A DNA stretch of 49,552 bases from Deltaproteobacteria bacterium (lineage in GTDB: Bacteria; Myxococcota_C; UBA6777). A program made the position numbers and the translations under genes. The notes beneath the pieces were generated by a model. That model made no database searches and was not told the DNA's origin. It worked only from the letters and a program-made list of their open reading frames with translations. The stretch is taken from contig PCBK01000154.1 of assembly GCA_002731275.1 (NCBI GenBank), positions 1 through 49,552 of the forward strand, in the 5' to 3' direction. Below, in pieces: positions 43,626-49,552 of the stretch (positions are counted from its first letter, which is position 1; every line of letters begins with the position of its first letter).

Positions 43626-44088
43626 AACACGTCTTTGCCAGACCCATTTTCAGAAACACCACCTGGGGTTTTCACCCCAGACCCCACGATACTGCGTATC
43701 GTTTGTGTTCCGACTTCGTCGGTCCCTGAAAGTATGATTGCAACCAGCTCAGGAATCGTTGGGTTGTCAGTTTGTCTTTGCATCTCGGAGGGGTGTTTTT
43801 TGGTTTCTTCTTACTCAGGGAAGAATGTCATCGTCATAATGATGCATCTTTTGTATGTGTGGACTTGTCTTCAAAACCCCCCACGATGAGGTTGTTTCTT
43901 TTGAGAGGAGCCTGTCTTTGTCCGAAGGTTGGATGAATAGATTGCCCCTCTTGTCCTCACGCGAAAGCGTCGCCGTGCGACGGTTGAGCACATGTTCCTC
44001 CAAGCGCCGAAGGCGCAACACAAACGATGCGTGAGCATCGTGGGGTTCGGGGTGAAAACCCCGAGCGGGTGTGGGCGGCAAGCCCACA
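43626..44088. repeat. Composite palindromic repeat, unit 2
   Basis: Inverted copy (~43626-43725) and forward copy F3 (44004-44088) flank a ~280-base spacer matching unit 3 over its length (ATGATTGCAACC, TTTGTCTTTGCATCTCGG, TGTGTGGACTTGTCTTCAAA, GTCTTTGTCCGAAGGTTGG and so on). No open frame in the spacer is supported. Confidence 0.78.
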
Positions 44089-44136
44089 TTCAAAAACCTA
44101 CCCACATTCAAAAACCCACCTACATTCAAAAAGCAT
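44083..44136 (+). repeat. Three 18-bp tandem repeats
   Basis: Three consecutive copies of CCCACATTCAAAAACCYA-like 18-mers (44083-44100, 44101-44118, 44119-44136) start inside the end of F3. F4 at 45330-45414 is followed by a similar but decayed pair, suggesting the short repeats grew from the end of the palindromic element. Confidence 0.8.
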
Positions 44137-44143
44137 GTGTCGA

Positions 44144-44200
44144 TTCAAGGATCGTTGAGAAAACAACAATCCTTGTGTTGAATTCTCAACGATCCTTGAA
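44144..44200. repeat. Perfect 18-bp inverted repeat
   Basis: TTCAAGGATCGTTGAGAA (44144-44161) and TTCTCAACGATCCTTGAA (44183-44200) are exact inverted repeats separated by 21 bases. It lies 170 bases upstream of the secreted-protein gene at 44371. No T-run follows. Possible operator, recombination site or structured 5' leader. Confidence 0.85.
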
Positions 44201-44370
44201 CCACAACATCCCCCCTTAACAGCTACTCCATCTATTTTCAAAGACAATTTCACATTCTCATGTTTGGTATGTCCTTTGCTCTACGAAAGCGGCAGAGACA
44301 GACACTCTCTGAAAACTTCAAACAAAGAATTCGGTGTTCATTAACCCAGTTTGACAAGGAGTCAAAAGTC

Positions 44371-44793
44371 ATGAAAAAAACATCCCTTATCCTCGCATTC
44401 GTCGTCGCCATCTGTTCCTTCGGTTCTTTCGCAAACGCGGCTGTCCCCTATCGATACGATGGGAACGTGATCAACAAATCGGGCAGCTCGATTCAAATCA
44501 GGAACCTGAAGCTTCGCACATACCGCTACTACTTCAAGAAATTCAAGAACAAGTGGAGTGGCTGGACAACCCTTCAGAGTGGCACAAAAACCATCAACAA
44601 CAACAAATCCATCGAGAAGAAAAAGTTGTACGGTCTGAAGTATAGCAAATACCAATTCAAAGTGGACATCAAATGCGGTGGCAAGTGGAGAACCATCACA
44701 GGCAACAAAACCAAAGCTGATGGCAGTGACTTCGACTCCAACTACTTCTTCACCGTCAAGTCCGGCTGTAACATCAAAAAATCCCACGACTAG
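44371..44793 (+). CDS. Small secreted protein of unknown function
   Basis: 140 residues; AAGGAG precedes ATG 44371. Signal peptide in residues 1-24 (MKKTSLILAFVVAICSFGSF, cleavage after ANA). The mature part is basic and rich in Tyr, Asn and Lys, and looks all-beta ('VINKSGSSIQIRNLKLRTYR', 'KYQFKVDIKCGGKWRTITGN'), with two cysteines that could form one disulphide. No family recognised. Confidence 0.72.
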   Translation: MKKTSLILAFVVAICSFGSFANAAVPYRYDGNVINKSGSSIQIRNLKLRTYRYYFKKFKNKWSGWTTLQSGTKTINNNKSIEKKKLYGLKYSKYQFKVDIKCGGKWRTITGNKTKADGSDFDSNYFFTVKSGCNIKKSHD

Positions 44794-44956
44794 TCTTCCT
44801 CTCAATCCCCCCCCACATCCCCTCTCAACTTCCTCTCTGTCCCTTCTCCATACCACCCAACATCCCCTTCTTTTGTCAGGCTGTTACCACCCATATACGG
44901 GCGAGTTACCACTCGCCCCTGTTGTCTCTGTTGGCTGACGCGCTCCGCTTGTCTCT

Positions 44957-45414
44957 GTGGACTTGCCGTCCACACCAGCCTGGGGTTTGTTCAACCCCAG
45001 ACCCCACAATGCTTACGCATTGTTTGTGTTCCGACTTCGTCGGTCCTTAAAAGTATGATTGCAACCAACTCAGGAGTTGTTGGTCTGTCGATTTGTCTTT
45101 GCGTGTCGGAGGGGGTGTTTTTTGGTTTCTTCTTGTGGGGAAGGGAGAATGTCATCATCATAATGATGAACCTTTCGTATGCGTGGACTTGTCTTCAAAA
45201 TAACCCCCACGATGAGTTCGTTTCTTCTGAGAGGAGACTGTCTTTGTTTGAAGGTTGGTGAATGGATTGTCCCTCTTCTCTTTACACGAAAGCGTCGCCT
45301 TGCGACGGTTGAGCAACATGTTCTTCCAAGCGCCGAAGGCGCAACACAAACGATGCGTGAGCATCGTGGGGTTCGGGGTGCAAACCCCGAGCGGGTGTGG
45401 GCGGCAAGCCCACA
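44957..45414. repeat. Composite palindromic repeat, unit 3
   Basis: Inverted copy (44957-~45045) includes the full set of stems, beginning with GTGGAC/GTCCAC and CTGGGGTTTGTTCAACCCCAG. A ~285-base spacer homologous to unit 2 leads to forward copy F4 (45330-45414). Confidence 0.78.
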
Positions 45415-45522
45415 TTCAAAAACCTATCCACATACAAAAAGCCTACTTCGCAGGAATAACAGCTCTATTCGTGATACTTAGGTAAGCGTTGTATGAGAGC
45501 ATCGGCATCTTCGAGGCGAGGT

Positions 45523-45701
45523 CTCAGCTTCGGTGGAAAAGGCGCAGTTCCACCGAGAACTTGTGCACACCAGTAGTTCGTCCGTAATGGCGAACGGCTG
45601 AGCTGAGCGCATAGCCCACTCGGGGTTTTCCGTACAGCGTCATCTTACACCCAGGAGATACGGTTTGCGAACTCAAAACAAATGAGTCCGTGGCTGTTCG
45701 C
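45523..45701. ncRNA. Highly base-paired region, candidate structured RNA
   Basis: CTCAGCT (45523-45529) pairs with AGCTGAG (45601-45607), enclosing two hairpins: CGGTGGAA/TTCCACCG (45531-45555) and GTTCGTCC/GGCGAAC (45576-45595), a three-way junction. Then CCGTA/TACGG (45630-45634 with 45659-45663), and GCGAAC/GTTCGC (45667-45672 with 45696-45701) around ACTC/GAGT. No supported reading frame spans it. I know no match among common RNA families, and only one copy is seen, so covariation cannot be tested here. Confidence 0.35.
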
Positions 45702-46061
45702 TCCAGCGACTTGTTGTGTTATCTGCGGCGGAGACGAGGTCTTTGTTGGTTGGTTTACACATGTGGTCTACGTTTGGAGCATCGTACATTTATTCTCTAT
45801 GCGTTTCATATGATTCTTTCCATTCAGTCTTGGTGTGAGCATGCTCTGCTATACCTCCCTCTTTCCATCAGGGCATTTCTTTTACTTCAATGACCTCGTG
45901 AACGAGGCTTTTCATCGAAGCGAGCATCGCAAAAAGCAAACAGAACTTTTGTGTTTGATGCTTGCAAAATGCCCGTTTTCTGCTCAGTGGCTTCGCCTTT
46001 CTTCTCTTTGCGCAGTACCAAAGCCGAGGAGACTTTCGGCTGTGAGAGCAGAGAGAGGGTA
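45702..46061. other. Intergenic region, no gene seen
   Basis: About 360 bases without a supported gene; a hairpin CCTCG-TGAA-CGAGG lies near 45893-45906. Short open frames have no ribosome binding site. Confidence 0.4.
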
Positions 46062-46580
46062 TCAAGGAGCATGAGGAGCACAATATGGATCGTATTTTGC
46101 GATACAATAGCCCCGAATGCATGAAGTTGATTTCACATCGGAATGATCGCTTTCGCACTCATAGAGTTTATGCCGACATTTCAAGACCAAGGTAATAAAG
46201 TATTTATCGGTTTCAGATCTGTAATCTTGATTTATCGCAATGCCACCGCGCTTGCATCCACATCCTTCTAAAGCTAAGCTTCCACAATCCCTGTCAGCAT
46301 TGCAGCGTTGTCTCAATCTAATGAAGGATGGCCATTCTTTGATGATTTTCTCACAAGACCAATTCTTGAAATCAACGGCATTTTGTTTTGGAAATGGCGG
46401 CAAGTCCTGTGGTTCTGCATCCAGTGGATTTCCAGCATCTTTTTGAGTGCTTTTTTCACGATGGTGTGCTGTTTCCGATGAACTTTCGTTTTGAATCAAA
46501 ATGTTGCAATCACATCCACCAAAGGAAAAGCAACACAAAAACAACACACAACAACACAACCAAACATTCGACATCTTCAT
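46062..46580 (-). CDS. Cys-rich lipoprotein of unknown function
   Basis: 172 residues from ATG 46580 (a second ATG lies six bases later); the frame is open back to 46670 inside the IS end, which cannot be original. The N-terminus MKMSNVWLCCCVLFLCCFSF with lipobox FGGC gives a lipoprotein. The mature part contains paired cysteines (RCNADRDCGSLALEGCGCKR; LKCRHKLYECESD; SCIRGYCIAKYDPYC), probably disulphide-bonded. The IS inverted repeat ends ~70 bases upstream of the start, likely inside or next to the promoter. Confidence 0.68.
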   Translation of the reverse strand: MKMSNVWLCCCVLFLCCFSFGGCDCNILIQNESSSETAHHREKSTQKDAGNPLDAEPQDLPPFPKQNAVDFKNWSCEKIIKEWPSFIRLRQRCNADRDCGSLALEGCGCKRGGIAINQDYRSETDKYFITLVLKCRHKLYECESDHSDVKSTSCIRGYCIAKYDPYCAPHAP

Positions 46581-46650
46581 TTTCTGACCTGCTTGAAGAG
46601 CGGCTTGAAAAACATTTTCCTTTTTTCTTCTTTCAATTTCGCGAACAGAG

Positions 46651-48367
46651 CCGCTTGGGCGCAACCCCAAAAAGTGGGTAAATCAGAAGAGAGGTCCATT
46701 GGTGCATAACCCTTGAAAAAAAGAGAAGATACCCATAACCTTTGTTAAAACGTAACGACAAGGAGGGTATCTTGATACTCAAAAACCATGCTACACCAGA
46801 AACCGGCTCAATCCAAGCACCAGTTCCTTCCTCTGGAGTGAAACCTTCCGACTTCAGGGGAGAAATGAAGAAAAGGTTGGAGCTTCTATTGGAGACTTTT
46901 GTGCCTGCTACCTTCGACGCCCTTGAGCCCCTATTGACAGCTCCTTCAGGTCTTGCTTTCTACGAATTTGAGCGTTCCATTTTTCAGAGCGCTATCACTC
47001 TTTCAGCCCAAACTGTCGTGGTTTTCCTTTGCATTCTTCATTCTCATACTTCCTGGCCCGTGACAATCGCTGCAAATGCACGCTTGCAACGTCCCTCTCT
47101 CATTCACAAAGGAATGCGAATCACCCCGGTACGTCTGCTTGATGGCTCTTTGGTTCAACTCAAAACCCCTTATCTCATCGAGCCTCCCGAGGACGGAAAA
47201 GACAGAAAGGTCGGTCAAAGGGGAGAGTCTGGTGCTGGTTCTTACCCTGTCCTCGAAGCTCTAGGGATTCAGCACAAAGCAACTCCAATGCTACGAAGTG
47301 AAGTGGCCCAAACAAGCGTGCGATCCGCTTATTTCGAAGAAGCTCAAGAGGTCCTGGCAAACAGAGGATGCTCTTTGTCGCTCAAGGTGGTTCAACGTCT
47401 CGACCAGGCCGTCGCTATAGAAGCTACGGAACAACAAGATACCCGACTTGATGCAGCAGACGCCAACATCCGCTATTCAGATGAGTTTGCAGGCCAGCGT
47501 TTGTTGATTGGGGTTGATGGAGGACGTGCACGCATTCGAATCCCTTTCTAAGAACGCAACCCCAAGACGGGAAGACCGAGGTTTGAGGGGGAATGGAAGG
47601 AACCAAAACTTTACACCATCTACGTGCTCGATGAACGCGGCAAGCCTAAGGCCGGGCATCTTCCTCTGTATGATGCAACGATGGGAGACGCTGATTTTGC
47701 TTTCGAACTACTCATTGCTGAACTCAAACTACGCGGAGCCAGCGAGGCAAAAGAAATCATAGTGACCTCAGATGGAGCCAAATGGATCTTCAAGCGAACA
47801 AAGAAACTGGCGAAAGAGTTGGGAATGGAACCAGAGAAAATCACCCGTGTATTGGACTTCTACCACGTTTGTGAAAGGTTGAGCGATGTCATGAATCTTT
47901 GTAAACGATGGAAGGAAGAGCGAAGGAAAGAGTGGTACGAAAAACATCGCAAGCTGTTGCTGGAAGGAAAGGTGGCTTGGGTGTTATGTGCAATCAGGAA
48001 GCTGTGTACAGGCAAACGAAAAAAGGCGATAGAAGGACATTTGCGTTATCTGGAGGACAAAGAGGAGTTTATGGATTACGGAAATTACCGTGCCCTAGGG
48101 ATTCCAAGAGGAAGTGGAGCAACGGAAAGTGCGATCAGGAGAGTCGTCAATTTGCGATTCAAAGGAAATGGTTGCTTTTGGTTGATCCAGAATTTGGACA
48201 AGCTCCTGCACATGAGAGCAGCCCTCAAATCGGGACGTTGGAGAGAGATTTTATGCCGGGTTCTTCACAAACATCCCAACGGTGAAGCTCCGGTTCTTCC
48301 TCCGATTCAGCCTATCGGAGGTTTGCCGTGAAATGTTTACCCACTTTTTGGGATTGCGCCCAAGCGG
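46651..48367 (+). mobile_element. ISKra4-like insertion sequence
   Basis: 1717 bases bounded by 32-bp inverted repeats with one mismatch: 46651-46682 and 48336-48367 (CCGCTTGGGCGCAAYCCCAA followed by AAAGTGGGTAAA). The exact outer boundary and the target duplication are unclear; only AG is shared by both flanks. It carries one transposase gene, broken by an in-frame stop. Confidence 0.85.
46772..48331 (+). pseudogene. ISKra4-like transposase with an in-frame stop codon
   Basis: 519 codons from TTG 46772 (AAGGAGG five bases upstream). A TAA at 47549-47551 interrupts the reading but the frame continues unchanged: '..GGRARIRIPF' stop 'ERNPKTGRPRFEGEW..'. The second half has the transposase core: '..EIIVTSDGAKWIFKR', 'RVLDFYHVCERLSDV', 'YRALGIPRGSGATESAIRRV', 'LLHMRAALKSGRWREI', like ISKra4-family enzymes, with D and E in the expected places (SDGAKW; SGATES). 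A point mutation to TAA is the simplest reading, so the element is probably immobile unless read through. Confidence 0.88.
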
Positions 48368-48546
48368 AGTGTGCACAAATGGAGGTGGGTCAAGGCCAAA
48401 TAGTAAGAGTGAGCGGAGCGAACGCCTACTATGAGCGAACGGAGTGAGGAAGCCTTGACGCCACCGGAGGCTTGTGTAGAACGTAGCGATAGGAGTACTC
48501 AAGGATCCGAGGTTGCTCATTGGACTTTCGTCGATGAGTGTGTCGT
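48368..48546. other. Short region with nested inverted repeats
   Basis: GTCAAGGC near 48389 pairs with GCCTTGAC near 48453, enclosing ATAGTA/TACTAT and GAGCG-type short repeats. No gene. It may be a dispersed palindrome or the terminator region of the gene at 48547. Confidence 0.4.
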
Positions 48547-49203
48547 CTAATACAGAGTGGCGACAAATTCTCCTCTGTTCATGATCTCATTGAATTTCGC
48601 TTGGGCCATTTTTAAGTACAAAAGGATAGGCGTTGAATCCTTCAATCCTCCGGAGGCGCCAGGTACATTTAATAGCATTGGCTCTCCCCACAAAACAGGC
48701 AAGTCGGGAAATGCCGAATTCGCTCTTTCCCATCTAGCCGGTGGGTAAACGTAAAATGCGACCTCAGTGAATGCTAACAGCGAACCGCTTTCATGCATAC
48801 CACAAACACACACACAATTTTTCAAGATATATGAGAGAGTGTGTCTGGAAGGACTGCCATCATATATCCTGTGAGGAGGATTTGGGTTTGCAGTCAAGAT
48901 ATCTCTGTTTAATCCTTCATACTCCTGCTGCAAACGCTCTCGTAGAGTACTGTAAGGAGTTTCTATATCCAGTGGGACTCCCTCACGAACAATTGGATTA
49001 CTGGGGACAGTTGTCCACACATAGTCAATATCTTGCTCAATATCTCCATATAAACTACTGTCAACAGTCGCAACAGGAGAAAGCCATATGAATATATCAT
49101 TTCCCGTGCCCAAAAAGCAGCCTGTGGGATGAATACTGGAGATAAAGTGTGTAATTTCAAGTATTTCGTACAAAGAGCAAAGTTCTGTTTGTCTTAACCT
49201 CAT
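48547..49203 (-). CDS. Protein of unknown function
   Basis: 218 residues; ATG 49203 has GGAG seven bases upstream and follows a consensus promoter. No signal peptide or membrane helix is evident. It is soluble and mixed alpha/beta in look ('GCFLGTGNDIFIWLSPVATV', 'YVWTTVPSNPIVREGVPLDI', 'CVCVCGMHESGSLLAFTEVA'). The size, Trp/Tyr content and orphan position next to an IS recall immunity or phage-derived proteins, but I recognise no family. Confidence 0.65.
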   Translation of the reverse strand: MRLRQTELCSLYEILEITHFISSIHPTGCFLGTGNDIFIWLSPVATVDSSLYGDIEQDIDYVWTTVPSNPIVREGVPLDIETPYSTLRERLQQEYEGLNRDILTANPNPPHRIYDGSPSRHTLSYILKNCVCVCGMHESGSLLAFTEVAFYVYPPARWERANSAFPDLPVLWGEPMLLNVPGASGGLKDSTPILLYLKMAQAKFNEIMNRGEFVATLY

Positions 49204-49237
49204 AGCGAACTCCATTATTCGGATGGTTGTGTAAGCG

Positions 49238-49266
49238 AGGATAACAAGTGACGGATTAGTTGTCAA
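49238..49266 (-). promoter_or_regulatory. Consensus sigma-70 promoter
   Basis: On the minus strand, TTGACA (49261-49266) and TATCCT (49238-49243) are 17 bases apart, ideal spacing. Transcription would start near 49231, ~28 bases before the ATG at 49203. Confidence 0.7.
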
Positions 49267-49552
49267 CTCGCTTTTTGAGCAATGATATAGGCAAAAATGT
49301 CAGGGGCACCTTCTAGGATAGTTGTAAGAGAGAGGCGGCAACGAAGCCGCTGAACGGGCTCTCTGCCGCAGGAAACCCATCCAAAACAAGGCTGCTTCCT
49401 GAAGGAATGACGTACGCTTGGCGAACTTGTTATTCTATTGAATTCATGCCATGTTTGTCCGTTTTTCCTGACTCTACCGTTTTTTATGTAAAGGGAAAAA
49501 ACTGAGAAAAGATGGTACCATAGACCTTGTAAAAAAAAATCCTTTCGGAATA
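49267..49552. other. Right end of the window, no gene seen
   Basis: About 285 bases with a hairpin AGAGAG..GGCGGC-AACGAA-GCCGC near 49330-49356. No supported coding frame; a gene may start beyond the window. Confidence 0.4.

Noticed and set aside
44083-44136. Short tandem repeats as a CRISPR array
   Set aside because: Three 18-bp repeats are contiguous, with no spacers and no cas genes nearby.
42504-45725. Integron-type attC sites between small genes
   Set aside because: The repeats are much longer than usual attC sites, lack paired GTTRRRY/RYYYAAC core sites, and no integrase gene is seen.

Overview
The window looks like chromosome from a Gram-negative bacterium of the former deltaproteobacterial groups (Myxococcota, Bradymonadota or a relative). 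This is inferred from gene content only: many secreted lipoproteins, MopE-type Asp/Cys-rich repeats, PEGA and NHL proteins, multi-PAS kinases, leucine-rich-repeat and WD40/TPR proteins. GC is moderate and genes lie on both strands. I see no rRNA, tRNA or CRISPR array.

Layout. 1-6.1 kb: an Ig/NHL lipoprotein, a gene-poor stretch with structured repeats, a beta-helix-like secreted protein and a giant Cys-repeat secreted protein. 6.1-9.2 kb: a ComEA-like helix-hairpin-helix gene and a PIN-PhoH ATPase split by a 357-residue intein. 9.5-14.7 kb: a cysteine-less IscA-like protein, lipoproteins, a PEGA protein, an FmdB zinc ribbon, a tail-anchored protein and an Arg/Cys-repeat secreted protein. 15-18.5 kb: a frameshifted PQQ-propeller lipoprotein carrying a 40-bp palindrome, and a methyltransferase-LysR operon. 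18.8-24.4 kb: a NarL-type response regulator with its membrane histidine kinase, then a large MopE-like lipoprotein. 24.4-31.4 kb: a bestrophin-like channel, a lectin remnant, an LRR protein, a PP2C-like protein, a DUF218 operon, a second Cys-repeat protein and a helical-repeat protein. 31.4-39 kb: a WD40/TPR protein, a sigma factor with membrane partner, and a multi-PAS kinase with response regulator. 39-49.5 kb: an accessory-looking region of small membrane or secreted proteins alternating with composite palindromic repeats, a decayed ISKra4-like element and two orphan genes.

Themes. Signalling (two two-component pairs, a sigma/membrane-partner pair, LysR, a PP2C-like protein) sits among a large set of exported, Cys-rich and repeat-built surface proteins. 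The most unusual observations are: a ~179-nt element present twice (2621-2799 and 36147-36324) whose helices keep pairing although their sequences differ; three composite palindromic repeats alternating with small genes at 42.5-45.4 kb; the PhoH intein; a perfect 40-bp palindrome exactly at a frameshift; and an IscA-fold protein with none of its cysteine ligands.
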